Shown here: positions 26,548 through 35,090 of the stretch, in pieces | How the letters are laid out: each line of letters opens with the position of its first letter | Position numbering within the stretch: position 1 is the first letter of the stretch | Source: Paenarthrobacter sp. Z7-10 | GTDB taxonomy: Bacteria > Actinomycetota > Actinomycetes > Actinomycetales > Micrococcaceae | NCBI RefSeq assembly: GCF_026932795.1 | Contig: NZ_JADPVH010000031.1 | Span: 1 to 48,462 of the forward strand | Direction of reading: 5' to 3' | DNA: 48,462 nt | Notes under the pieces: model-generated | Seen by the model: the letters and a program-made list of their open reading frames with translations, nothing else | Told to the model about the DNA's origin: nothing | Databases searched by the model: none | Position numbers and translations under genes: made by a program

Positions 26548-29500
26548 GTGAATTCCGGCGATACCCCGCAAGAGTCCCCGAATGAGCTGGCCCTCGAAGC
26601 CATCACGCTCGTGCGCCACTGGCTGACCGAAGGAGCCAAGGTCCCGGTCGACGCGTCCGCCAAACAGCTGGCCGGCGTTTTGAAGGATCCCAACGGTCTG
26701 GACTTCACTGTTGGATTCGTTGACGGCGTCATTCGGCCTGAGGACCTCAATGTCGCGGCCCGCAACCTGGCCCGGCTCGCCCCCAAGGTCCCGGTCTTCC
26801 TGCCCTGGTACATGCGAAGTGCCGTCCGGCTGGGCGGTGCCATGGCGCCGGTGCTGCCGCAGTTGGTGATCCCGATTGCCCGCCGGGTCCTGCGTGAGAT
26901 GGTGGGTCACCTGATTGTGGACGCCACAGACGCCAAGCTGGGACCGGCGATCAGCAAGATCCGCAAGGATAATGTGCACCTGAACGTGAACCTGCTCGGT
27001 GAGGCCGTGCTGGGACAGCACGAGGCCTCCCGCCGGCTCGAGGGCACGCACAAGCTGCTGGCGCGCCCGGACGTGGACTACGTCTCGATCAAGGTCTCCT
27101 CCACGGTGGCCCCGCACTCTGCCTGGGCCTTCGATGAAGCCGTGCAGCACGTGGTGGAAAGCCTGACACCGCTGTATCAGCGTGCCGCCGCCTCGGCCAA
27201 GCCCAAGTTCATCAATCTGGATATGGAAGAGTACAAGGACCTGGAGATGACTATGGCGGTCTTCACCAAGATCCTGGACAAGCCCGAATTCAAGAACCTG
27301 GAGGGCGGCATCGTCCTGCAGGCCTACCTGCCGGATGCACTCTCGGCCATGATCCGGCTGCAGGATTGGGCCACGGCCCGCCGCGCCGCCGGTGGTGCCC
27401 GCATCAAGGTTCGCCTGGTCAAGGGTGCCAACCTGCCGATGGAGCAGGCCGAGGCCTCCGTGCATGACTGGCCGCTGGCCACCTGGGGATCCAAGCAGGA
27501 CTCGGACACCAACTACAAGCGCGTGCTGAACTACGCACTGACACCGGAGCACGTGGACGCAGTCAAGATCGGCGTGGCCGGACACAACCTCTTCGATGTG
27601 GCCCATGCCTGGCTGCTGGCCAAGGCGCGCGGGGTGGAAAGCGGCATTGAATTCGAGATGCTGCTCGGCATGGCCACCGGTCAGGCCGAGGCAGTGCGCC
27701 GCGACGTGGGCTCGCTGCTGCTTTACACGCCTGTGGTGCACCCCGCCGAGTTCGACGTGGCTATTGCCTACCTGATCCGACGGCTGGAGGAGGGCGCCAG
27801 CCAGGACAACTTCATGTCCGCAGTCTTTGAGCTCAGCGAAAATGAAGCCCTTTTCGAGCGCGAAAAGCTGCGCTTCCTGGCCTCGCTGGAAAACCTCGAT
27901 GACCGGGTTCCGGAGCCTAACCGCAGGCAGGACCGGACCCAGCCGGAACAGCCGGCGCCCGCGCTTGGTTTCGCCAACACCCCGGACACCGATCCATCGC
28001 TGCCGGTTAATCAGACGTGGGGCCGGACGATTCTGGCGCGCGTCGCAGGTTCTGATTTGGGTAAGGCCAGCGTCGTGGCAGCCACCGTGAACACCGAAGC
28101 TGAGCTGAACGCAGTGGTCAGTGCCGCCGTCGAGCAGGGCAGGGCGTGGGGAGAAAAGACCGGCGCCGAGCGCGCCGAAATCCTGCACCGGGCCGGGAAT
28201 GTCCTGGCCGCCAGGCGGGGTGCGCTGATCGAGGTCATGGCCAGTGAAACAGGCAAGACCATCGACCAGGGCGATCCCGAGGTCAGCGAGGCTGTCGATT
28301 TCGCGCACTTCTACGCGGAGCAGGCCCGCCTGCTCGACAAGGTCGACGGCGCCACCTTCGTTCCCTCGCGGCTAACCGTAGTGACCCCGCCGTGGAACTT
28401 CCCGCTGGCCATCCCCACCGGCTCAACGCTCGCAGCGCTCGCCGCCGGGTCCGCCGTCGTGCTCAAACCTGCTAAGCAGGCCGCCCGCACCGGTGCCTTG
28501 CTGGCGGAGGCTCTCTGGGACGCCGGCGTGCCGCGCGAGGCGCTCGCGATGGTGCAGCTGAGCGAGCGCGCGCTGGGCCGCCAGCTCGTGGCCCATCCCA
28601 GCGTTGACCGCGTCATCCTCACCGGCGGCTACGAAACCGCCGAGCTGTTCCGTTCGTTCCGCCCGGACCTGCCGCTGCTCGCGGAGACCTCCGGAAAGAA
28701 CGCAATCATCGTCACGCCCAGCGCAGACTTTGATCTTGCGGCCAAGGACGTTGCCTATTCGGCCTTTGGCCACGCGGGGCAGAAGTGTTCCGCTGCCTCG
28801 CTGGTGATCATGGTTGGCTCCGTCGCCAAGTCTCCACGTTTCCGCAACCAACTGATCGACGCCGTCAGCTCGCTGAAGGTGGGCTATCCCGACGATGCGA
28901 GCACGCAGATGGGGCCGATCATTGAGCCCGCCAACGGCAAGCTGCTCAACGCACTGACCACCCTCGGCGCGGGCGAATCCTGGCTGATCAAGCCGGAAAA
29001 GCTGGACGAAACTGGTCGGTTGTGGAGCCCGGGTGTGCGCAGTGGAGTGAAGCGCGGATCCTATTTCCATCTCACTGAGTTCTTTGGTCCGGTGCTCGGC
29101 GTGATGACCGCCGAGACGCTGGCGGACGCCGTCGCCATGGCGAACGAAATCGACTACGGCCTCACCGCCGGCCTGCACTCGCTCAATCCTGAGGAGCTGG
29201 GCTACTGGATGGACAACATCGAGGCCGGGAACCTTTACATTAACCGCGGCATCACCGGCGCTATTGTCCAGCGCCAGCCCTTCGGTGGCTGGAAGAAGTC
29301 CTCCGTCGGGGCCGGCACCAAAGCGGGAGGACCCAACTATCTCCTTGGCCTGGGGGATTGGGTACCGGCCGAGCTCAGCGGAGCAGACGCGCCTGAGTCC
29401 GAGCATGGCATCTACGACGCCCCGCTGCATGGCTTGTCCACCCAGCACACCTCGGCTGCCCAGCGGCTGCTGACCGCGGCGAAGTCCGCCGGCGGTGTGC

Positions 29501-30039
29501 TGCCCGAAGCGGATGTGCAGTCGCTGCACCGCGCAGTGCGCAGCGACGCCCACATCTGGGCCGGGGAATTCGGTGTGGCAAAGGACGTCTCGGCCCTGAC
29601 GGCTGAACGCAACGTGTTCCGTTACCTCCCTGTCCCGGTCACCGTCCGCCTCTCGGACGGCGAGCCTCTGGTGGCCCTGCTGCGCGTACTGGCCGCGGGT
29701 CTGCTGGCCGGTTCCCGACTAAGGGTCTCGTCCGCGTTGGAGCTGCCCGCCGCCGTGCGGGCGGTGCTGGCGGAGCTGTCGCTGGAAGTCACCGTGGCGA
29801 ACGACGACGACTGGCTGGCTGCGGCGGTTGGGCTCGGCGCCGGGCGCATCCGTCTGATTGGCGGCGACGCCAAAGCGCTGGCGGAAGCCACGGGCGGACG
29901 GCCCGACGTGGCCATCTACGCCCAGCCGGTAACGCCGGCCGGCCGGATCGAGATCCTTCCGTTCGTGCGGGAGCAGGCCGTCAGTATCACGGCGCATCGC
30001 TTCGGCACGCCGAACCACCTCTCTGATGCACTGATCTAG
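26548..30039 (+). CDS. putA: Bifunctional proline dehydrogenase / glutamate semialdehyde dehydrogenase
   Basis: Enzyme of 1163 aa that oxidises proline to P5C with FAD, then the semialdehyde to glutamate with NAD+. The proline dehydrogenase barrel covers about residues 60-470 (VSIKVSSTVAPHSAW, FINLDMEEYKDLEMTM, RLVKGANLPMEQAEAS, GVAGHNLFDVAHAW). The aldehyde dehydrogenase domain covers about 520-970, with LAETSGKNAIIV, the catalytic-Cys loop HAGQKCSAAS and EFFGPVLGVM. A C-terminal tail domain follows. It lacks the N-terminal ribbon-helix-helix repressor of E. coli PutA. I prefer GTG 26548, with TGGAGACC just upstream, over ATG 26521 or 26488, since relatives have a short N-terminus. A hairpin follows the stop. 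Confidence 0.95.
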   Translation: MNSGDTPQESPNELALEAITLVRHWLTEGAKVPVDASAKQLAGVLKDPNGLDFTVGFVDGVIRPEDLNVAARNLARLAPKVPVFLPWYMRSAVRLGGAMAPVLPQLVIPIARRVLREMVGHLIVDATDAKLGPAISKIRKDNVHLNVNLLGEAVLGQHEASRRLEGTHKLLARPDVDYVSIKVSSTVAPHSAWAFDEAVQHVVESLTPLYQRAAASAKPKFINLDMEEYKDLEMTMAVFTKILDKPEFKNLEGGIVLQAYLPDALSAMIRLQDWATARRAAGGARIKVRLVKGANLPMEQAEASVHDWPLATWGSKQDSDTNYKRVLNYALTPEHVDAVKIGVAGHNLFDVAHAWLLAKARGVESGIEFEMLLGMATGQAEAVRRDVGSLLLYTPVVHPAEFDVAIAYLIRRLEEGASQDNFMSAVFELSENEALFEREKLRFLASLENLDDRVPEPNRRQDRTQPEQPAPALGFANTPDTDPSLPVNQTWGRTILARVAGSDLGKASVVAATVNTEAELNAVVSAAVEQGRAWGEKTGAERAEILHRAGNVLAARRGALIEVMASETGKTIDQGDPEVSEAVDFAHFYAEQARLLDKVDGATFVPSRLTVVTPPWNFPLAIPTGSTLAALAAGSAVVLKPAKQAARTGALLAEALWDAGVPREALAMVQLSERALGRQLVAHPSVDRVILTGGYETAELFRSFRPDLPLLAETSGKNAIIVTPSADFDLAAKDVAYSAFGHAGQKCSAASLVIMVGSVAKSPRFRNQLIDAVSSLKVGYPDDASTQMGPIIEPANGKLLNALTTLGAGESWLIKPEKLDETGRLWSPGVRSGVKRGSYFHLTEFFGPVLGVMTAETLADAVAMANEIDYGLTAGLHSLNPEELGYWMDNIEAGNLYINRGITGAIVQRQPFGGWKKSSVGAGTKAGGPNYLLGLGDWVPAELSGADAPESEHGIYDAPLHGLSTQHTSAAQRLLTAAKSAGGVLPEADVQSLHRAVRSDAHIWAGEFGVAKDVSALTAERNVFRYLPVPVTVRLSDGEPLVALLRVLAAGLLAGSRLRVSSALELPAAVRAVLAELSLEVTVANDDDWLAAAVGLGAGRIRLIGGDAKALAEATGGRPDVAIYAQPVTPAGRIEILPFVREQAVSITAHRFGTPNHLSDALI

Positions 30040-30061
30040 GTGTAGCGACCGCAGACAACGA

Positions 30062-30092
30062 CTTGGGGTCCGGCTTCCGGCCGGGCCCCAAG
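30062..30092 (+). terminator. Hairpin after putA
   Basis: A 13-pair stem (one G-T pair) runs from CTTGGGGTCCGGC to the matching strand ending CCCCAAG, with a 5-base loop, 23 bases after the putA stop. There is no T run, so it is a probable, not certain, terminator or RNA stabiliser. Confidence 0.6.
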
Positions 30093-30134
30093 CTGCACCC
30101 GCGCTTAGCAGCGGCCGGCTTCCGCCGACTGGAT

Positions 30135-30208
30135 CGGGTTTGGGGCGTCTGGCGGGCCGGCGGGCCGTACCTGGCCCTGACCGGGTTTGGGGCGTCTGGC
30201 GGGCCGGC
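30135..30208. repeat. 27-base direct repeat, two copies, upstream of DUF222 gene
   Basis: An identical 27-base sequence starting cgggtttggggcgtctgg occurs at 30135-30161 and 30182-30208, a 47-base period. It lies between the putA hairpin and the DUF222-HNH start at 30388, where the promoter of that gene should be. The rest of 30040-30387 shows no gene. Confidence 0.9.
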
Positions 30209-30387
30209 CGTCCCCGGCTGACTCCGCCTGTAGGGTTTCCGGGGTCCGTCGGACGGGTTGGCTTTGCCGACGGTTCATTTGTGGCGGATGGTCATCTTCT
30301 CCTCCACAGGCGGTTTCGGCGCTCAGTTTTCGCACTTACGAGTGGTTGCGGCTGTTGTTGTGCCTGGAATCGGAGAAGGATTGGGGT

Positions 30388-31821
30388 ATGCCCTTCGAAG
30401 GATTCCCAGGAGTTACTGACACCGCCGAGTTGACGGACGCGGTGGCCGTCCTTGAGTCCTTTACGGCGTCGTTCACCTCCGCGGCTCCGCTGATGGGCAA
30501 AACGCAGCTGCTGGAGGCCACGGACCTGATTGAACGCGGCTCGAGGCTGGTCCAGCATCTGCAGGTAATCGCCGCCCACGCCGTGGATACCCAGAACCTG
30601 TTCAGCACCGCCGATACCGACAGTGCCTTCACGTGGGACACCCCGACGGAGCGGAAATCCCTGCACCGCAACGTCCAGAGCTTCCTGGTTGACCGGTTGC
30701 GGATCTCGTTTTTCGAAGCCAACCGGCGCGTTCATCTTGGCCGCGATGTCCTGCCCACACAGTCACTGAGCGGGCAGCCAATCGAAGCGCGTTTCCCAAC
30801 CCTGGCCCAAGCCGCTGCGGGAGGCGAAGCGTCCACGGAGGCACTGTACCTGGTGGCTACGGCCCTGAACCACGTCCGTCCGAAAGCGACTGCGGCTGAA
30901 CTTGACCGGATGGAACAGGCCCTGGTCTCCCAAATCCCGGTCGTGGAACCAGGTGTGCTCAAGCCTTTGGCCGCGGCGCTGGAACTGAGCATCGACCAAA
31001 ACGGGACAGAACCGTCCCCGGCCGAGCTTACCGCCCGTCAGGGCATCCACTATCACGGTAAATACCGTGGACTGCATCACCTGGACATCCACGCGGACCA
31101 GTCTCAGTACGAGGCTTTGACGACCGTGATGAACACCGGCACCAACCCACGCAGCCAAACCCTGGAAGAACGAGCCCTGGACCCCCGGACAAGGCCGCAA
31201 AAACTTTTGGACGCCCTCACCGGTGCCTGTCAGGTCGCACTTCGCACCAACGAACTCCCCCGCACCGGAGGGCACCGGCCCCAAGTCATGGTCACCATCG
31301 GCTACGAAGAGCTCTTCGGCGTTCTCACCACCGGGCAGGCCACCGGGGCCTTCGCCTTCACCGGCCCCGTCACCGCCGAACGAGTGCGCAGACTCGCCTG
31401 CGACGCGGATCTCATCCCCCTGGTCCTGGGAAGCGCCGGACAAATCCTGGACCAAGGCCGTAAACAACGCCTGCACACCCAATCCCAACGACTGGCCATC
31501 ATCGCCCGGGACAAGGGCTGCATCCGCCCCGGCTGCAGCATGCCACCGGCCTGGTGCGAGGTCCACCACGTCACCTACTGGGAAAACGGCGGCAACACAA
31601 CCGTCGACGAGGGCGTCCTGACCTGCAGCTACGACCACCACGTCATCCACCACGGCGGCGCCACGGTCACCCTGATCGAGGGCATCCCTTATTGGACGGC
31701 TCCGCCCGATGTAGATCCAACCCAAACACCCCATCGCAATACCTACTTCAACCCACTCCCACCGCCCCCACCAGTGATACCGCCGCCCACGTTACCCCTG
31801 CCGGCAACCCTGCTGCCGTGA
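30388..31821 (+). CDS. DUF222 and HNH endonuclease domain protein (13E12 repeat family)
   Basis: Protein of 477 aa in the family found in many copies in Arthrobacter and mycobacterial genomes (REP13E12 in M. tuberculosis). The helical DUF222 region fills about residues 30-350. The HNH fold follows: DKGCIRPGCSMPPAWCEVHH, a WENGG turn, then LTCSYDHHVIHHGG, so the Cys pairs and catalytic His are present and the nuclease looks intact. The tail is a proline-rich stretch. ATG 30388 has AAGGA eight bases upstream; the open frame from 30187 crosses repeats and is not conserved in style. The biological role of the family is not established; links to mobile DNA are suspected. Confidence 0.92.
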   Translation: MPFEGFPGVTDTAELTDAVAVLESFTASFTSAAPLMGKTQLLEATDLIERGSRLVQHLQVIAAHAVDTQNLFSTADTDSAFTWDTPTERKSLHRNVQSFLVDRLRISFFEANRRVHLGRDVLPTQSLSGQPIEARFPTLAQAAAGGEASTEALYLVATALNHVRPKATAAELDRMEQALVSQIPVVEPGVLKPLAAALELSIDQNGTEPSPAELTARQGIHYHGKYRGLHHLDIHADQSQYEALTTVMNTGTNPRSQTLEERALDPRTRPQKLLDALTGACQVALRTNELPRTGGHRPQVMVTIGYEELFGVLTTGQATGAFAFTGPVTAERVRRLACDADLIPLVLGSAGQILDQGRKQRLHTQSQRLAIIARDKGCIRPGCSMPPAWCEVHHVTYWENGGNTTVDEGVLTCSYDHHVIHHGGATVTLIEGIPYWTAPPDVDPTQTPHRNTYFNPLPPPPPVIPPPTLPLPATLLP

Positions 31822-31846
31822 GCCGTCAACCCTGCTGCCGTGAGCC
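31805..31846. repeat. 20-base tandem repeat at the end of the DUF222 gene
   Basis: The 20-base unit caaccctgctgccgtgagcc occurs at 31805-31824 and 31827-31846, a 22-base period. The first copy contains the last codons and the TGA stop of the DUF222-HNH gene and the second lies just after it, so the gene end was duplicated. Confidence 0.85.
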
Positions 31847-31901
31847 CGGCGTCCGTGGTTCGGGGAGCCGGCGTCGTAAGCCACGTCGTTGTCAGGGGTC
31901 G

Positions 31902-32630
31902 TTACGGAAGCCGCCTGCTGCCGCCGTGCCAATCCTCGGCTTTACCAATCTGTCCCGTTGCGACGCCGAGGGCGCGCAGCTGTGGCTGCTCCCGCAGGCT
32001 CCGCTTCATCTCGGCGAAGCCGGCAAATCCGGCCAGTCCAATAACGTGGTCCCAGAGCTGCAGCGCGTCCTCATCGCTGGGGAGGCGGCTGATGACGGGC
32101 CCAAAAAATGCCAACCCGTGCGGCGGCTCGAAGTGGATGATTGGGGTGCCAACATCCTTGCCCGTGAGCGCCAGTGCCTCATCCGTCTCCGCCTGGATGA
32201 CAGCGTCGAAGGAGTTCTCATCCAGAGCCTCGGCCAGCTGCGTCGGCAGCCCTGCCTCGGCGAGGATCGGTTCGACGAAGCTGCGGGTACCGCGGCGTTC
32301 CCGGTTCGGGGCGTCATCCAGCGCGACGGGCTCTGAGTCGAAAATGTGGGCCCCGAAGGCTGCATAAAGGTCGGCGACGGCTTGTGCGCCGTGCACCTGC
32401 CGGGTCTTGGCGGCTACCCGCAGCAGCCGCAGACCGGCGGTGTGACCGGCCTCGTATTCCGGCGGAAATCGTGCGTCATAGTCCACCTCCGCATTGATCA
32501 GCCGAAGGGAAATAAAGCGCCAGTCCACGGTGTAGTCGCGCTGTTTGACCACTTGCCGGACCCATTTGCTGGTCATCCAAGCGAACGGGCACACGGGATC
32601 GAAGTAAAAGTTGATGTCTGCGTTCGTCAC
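31902..32630 (-). CDS. DsbA-fold protein, mycothiol-dependent nitroreductase (Rv2466c) family
   Basis: Thioredoxin-fold protein of 242 aa. It begins INFYFDPVCPFAWMTSKWV, the strand and active-site turn of the DsbA/FrnE-like family. A helical insertion and the cis-Pro segment VGTPIIHFEP come later. M. tuberculosis Rv2466c, a mycothiol-dependent reductase, has CPWC at this turn. Here Cys14 is kept but the second position is Ala17 (CPFA), so a one-cysteine mycothiol-type mechanism is likelier than dithiol exchange. The start GTG 32630 is supported by protein alignment style; the ribosome site is weak. It is cytoplasmic, with no signal peptide. Upstream lies the 35-base tandem repeat array. Confidence 0.85.
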   Translation of the reverse strand: MTNADINFYFDPVCPFAWMTSKWVRQVVKQRDYTVDWRFISLRLINAEVDYDARFPPEYEAGHTAGLRLLRVAAKTRQVHGAQAVADLYAAFGAHIFDSEPVALDDAPNRERRGTRSFVEPILAEAGLPTQLAEALDENSFDAVIQAETDEALALTGKDVGTPIIHFEPPHGLAFFGPVISRLPSDEDALQLWDHVIGLAGFAGFAEMKRSLREQPQLRALGVATGQIGKAEDWHGGSRRLP

Positions 32631-32685
32631 CGTTCCACGCTATGGTCCGGCAGCAGCGGGGTAAGAACTGTCCGTCTTCGCAGCA

Positions 32686-32780
32686 GCCAGCAGCCATCAG
32701 CCATCAGTTACCTGTCCCCGGCCAGCAGCCATCAGCCATCAGTTACCTGTCCCCGGCCAGCTGCCATCAGCCACCTGCCG
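32686..32780. repeat. 35-base tandem repeat, two perfect copies and a decayed third
   Basis: A 35-base unit starting gccagcagccatcagccatc is present at 32686-32720 and, identical, at 32721-32755. A degenerate third copy begins at 32756. Each unit has internal catcagccatcag duplication. The array lies just upstream of the DsbA-fold gene and downstream of the oxidoreductase stop at 32787, so it is in the only gap between them on the minus strand. Confidence 0.92.
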
Positions 32781-32786
32781 CGGTGC

Positions 32787-33926
32787 TCATAGCGCAGTCA
32801 GCAGACCGCCCTCATCAGTTTTCGGTGCAGTTCCAGGGGTTGTCTGCAAAATCAGGTCGCTGAGGAGATTCCCGGCGTAGGGGCCCATGGTAAGACCGAC
32901 AGCACCGAAGCCGGCATTGACGTACAGGCCCGGAATGCCGGTAACTGGCCCGATGAAGGGCAGTTCATTTCCGGACACCGGGCGCAGTCCGACGCGTGTC
33001 TCGATGAACGTCGCGTCCGCCAGCCCGGGTGCAATTTCGAGTGCGTTGGTGAGGATCTGGAGCTGGCCGGCGGCTGTCACCCGCGGGTCAAAACCACTGC
33101 CCGTCTCCCTGGTGGCGCCGATGACGATACGGGAATCTTCAAATGCCACCAGATAGTGGCCGGTGAGTGGATGCACGGTAGGCCACCGCGCGGTGTCCGC
33201 ACCAGGCAGCCGCAGGTGGGTGATCTGCCCGCGCTGTGGCTCGATGGGCAGCCTACGTCCAAGCGGGCGCAGCACGGCGTTCGTCCAGGCGCCGGCGGCA
33301 ACGACGACGGCGTCTGCCGGAATCGCGTGGTCACCGACCCACACCGAAACGCCGGGGTGGGAGGAGCCGGAATGGGAGGAGGAGTGCTCCAGTCGTGCTA
33401 CGCCAGCCACGAGGCTTCCGCCATGCCGGCACATGGCACGAATGAGAGCGTTGCGCAAAGTGCGGCCGTCCACCCGCGCACCGCCGCTGATATAGAGGCC
33501 TTCGAGGTCTTTGGCCAGCGGAGGGAACAGCTCCCTGGCCCGTGCATTACCCATACGCGCAACCTCGCCGGCCAGCGCCGATCCGCGCGCCCGTGCCGCC
33601 ACCCGGTCATTAACTTGGTCCAAACGGCCGGCGTCCCTGCTGACGATGAGCGCACCAGATCGCCGGTAGCCGATATCCGGCACACCCGATGCGTTGAGAT
33701 CCGCGATCAGCGTCGGATAATACTCCGCCCCGGCGGTGTAAAAGTGCTGGAACGTTCCCGTGGCCTCGGTGCTCCAAGGCTGGACGATGCCGGCGCCCGC
33801 GGCCGTGGCCTGGCCCTCATAATCTGAGTCCACCAACGTGACCCGGGCGCCCTTTCGAGCCAGGGCATAGGCCGTGCTGGCGCCCGCTGCTCCGCTTCCG
33901 ACAACGAGAACGTGGTGCGTGTTCAC
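32787..33926 (-). CDS. FAD-dependent oxidoreductase, DadA/glycine oxidase type
   Basis: Flavoprotein of 379 aa of the D-amino acid oxidase-like family. The N-terminal Rossmann motif is HVLVVGSGAAGASTAYAL, followed by the acidic end of strand two (LVDSD). The middle has DGRTLRNALIRAMCRHGGSL and VVVAAGAWTNAVL. The C-terminal FAD site reads GLRPVSGNELPFIGPV and YVNAGFGAVGLTMGPYAG. This order is typical of enzymes oxidising amines or D-amino acids to imines; the true substrate cannot be read. It starts with GTG 33926, divergent from the small gene at 34031. Confidence 0.9.
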   Translation of the reverse strand: MNTHHVLVVGSGAAGASTAYALARKGARVTLVDSDYEGQATAAGAGIVQPWSTEATGTFQHFYTAGAEYYPTLIADLNASGVPDIGYRRSGALIVSRDAGRLDQVNDRVAARARGSALAGEVARMGNARARELFPPLAKDLEGLYISGGARVDGRTLRNALIRAMCRHGGSLVAGVARLEHSSSHSGSSHPGVSVWVGDHAIPADAVVVAAGAWTNAVLRPLGRRLPIEPQRGQITHLRLPGADTARWPTVHPLTGHYLVAFEDSRIVIGATRETGSGFDPRVTAAGQLQILTNALEIAPGLADATFIETRVGLRPVSGNELPFIGPVTGIPGLYVNAGFGAVGLTMGPYAGNLLSDLILQTTPGTAPKTDEGGLLTAL

Positions 33927-34030
33927 GGCACCAAACTACACCGCACCGATTTCCGGCGCAGTAACTTGTTCCGGAAGGCAATCTGCCGGAGAATCGGAGC
34001 ATTGTCCCAGTCAGAGAAAGAAACGCCGCG

Positions 34031-34249
34031 ATGAGCCAGCTGCGCCTTACCCCCGAAGACAGTTTCCCTGAAGATCTCAGCGTCCTTTCTGACCCGGTGC
34101 TGCAGGTTCTCGACAGTCAGGTGCAGCGCCAGCTCGACCGCGAATATATCGTTGAGGGCGAGCCAGACCCGGAAACCGAATTCCGGCATTGGGATATCGA
34201 TGAGGAATTTGAACACCGCGAGGGAACCGAGTCCGAAGCGGTTTCCTAG
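34031..34249 (+). CDS. Small acidic protein of unknown function
   Basis: Protein of 72 aa, strongly acidic (many Glu/Asp, few Lys). It begins MSQLRLTPEDSFPEDLSVLS and ends with an acidic tail, EEFEHREGTESEAVS. No membrane segment or known motif is seen. ATG 34031 has AGAGAAAGAAA upstream, a fair ribosome site. It is divergent from the FAD oxidoreductase with 104 bases between the starts. I recognise no family. Confidence 0.65.
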   Translation: MSQLRLTPEDSFPEDLSVLSDPVLQVLDSQVQRQLDREYIVEGEPDPETEFRHWDIDEEFEHREGTESEAVS

Positions 34250-34359
34250 CCGCGAATTTTAGCTGCCCGGTATGGCCCGGGGCAGAATGGCAGAAGCAGC
34301 TGCAATTGCGGGCCGGGCTTCGGCGCGCGATGCTGCGAACGTGGGAAGGTAAACCGGAC

Positions 34360-34680
34360 ATGATCTTCATCGTCGTCAAATTCAACGTCAAGCCGGACTG
34401 GAGCGAGCGCTGGCTGGAATTGACCCGTGACTTCACGGAAGCGACCCGGAAAGAACCGGGGAATTTGTGGTTCGACTGGTCCCGCAGTGTGGAGAATCCA
34501 AATGAATTCGTCCTTGTGGAAGCCTTCCAGGACGACGCTGCTGGCGACCATGTGGACAGCGGACATTTCACCAAAGCCATGGATGATATGCCGCAGGCAC
34601 TGGCTGAAACCCCGCAGATTATCAGCGAAAAGATCGGCGCCGAAGGGTGGGGCCGGATGGGGGAACTGACCATCCGCTGA
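34360..34680 (+). CDS. ABM-domain quinol monooxygenase-like protein (YgiN type)
   Basis: Single antibiotic-biosynthesis-monooxygenase domain of 106 aa, a ferredoxin-like barrel that works as a dimer. MIFIVVKFNVKPDWSERWLE is the first strand and helix, then RKEPGNLWFDWSRSVENPNEFVLVEAFQDDAA and HVDSGHFTKAM, the conserved histidine helix. Relatives oxidise quinols or handle small electrophiles; some are only structural. ATG 34360 was chosen because GGAAGG lies upstream and the domain then starts at once; the longer frame from 34306 adds no conserved part. Confidence 0.88.
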   Translation: MIFIVVKFNVKPDWSERWLELTRDFTEATRKEPGNLWFDWSRSVENPNEFVLVEAFQDDAAGDHVDSGHFTKAMDDMPQALAETPQIISEKIGAEGWGRMGELTIR

Positions 34681-34785
34681 TCCTACCCACCACCCTTTCG
34701 CGCTGCTGCGGCGACGCGTAGGGTGAAAGGAAGGTCTCGGGCCCGGTTCTTTAGTCGGCTCGGCACCACTCAAGGAGGAGACGAA

Positions 34786-35070
34786 ATGGAAGCAGCAGAA
34801 AACAGGACGAACAGCGGTAGGCAACCCTTCGAGGACACCGTACCTGGCGGTTCCACGCCGGCGCCGGAGCCTCCTCCGGGCAGTGACCCCACAGAGAACC
34901 CGGATGCCAAGCCACTGGGGGATCCGACGCAGGATCCGGATCTTGATCCATTGGGTGATCCCCAGGGAAACCCGGACGCAGGCCACGTTGGAGATCCAGG
35001 CAAGGATCCCGTCGAGGACCCGCCCGGCTGGCCGGAGCAGCCGGTAACGCCGATCCCACCCATCCGCTGA
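34786..35070 (+). CDS. Acidic Pro/Asp/Gly-rich repeat protein, probably disordered
   Basis: Protein of 94 aa with very low complexity, rich in Pro, Asp and Gly. Short units such as GDP, DPLGDP and NPDA recur about every 10-12 residues (PLGDPTQDPDLDPLGDPQG). It has no hydrophobic core, cysteine, membrane or signal segment, so it is likely disordered and soluble. The ribosome site CAAGGAGGAGACGAAATG is among the best in the window, which supports real translation. It sits between the ABM gene and acylphosphatase on the same strand. I do not recognise its family; a hydrophilin-like stress protein is one guess. Confidence 0.75.
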   Translation: MEAAENRTNSGRQPFEDTVPGGSTPAPEPPPGSDPTENPDAKPLGDPTQDPDLDPLGDPQGNPDAGHVGDPGKDPVEDPPGWPEQPVTPIPPIR

Positions 35071-35090
35071 CCCCGGATTCCGCGGGTGAC

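Noticed and set aside
26404-28308. Minus-strand open frame of 634 codons
   Set aside because: It lies antisense to putA, and high-GC codon bias keeps the frame open. No domain is visible.
32686-32780. Possible CRISPR array
   Set aside because: The units are directly adjacent with no unique spacers, only two are intact, and no cas gene is present.
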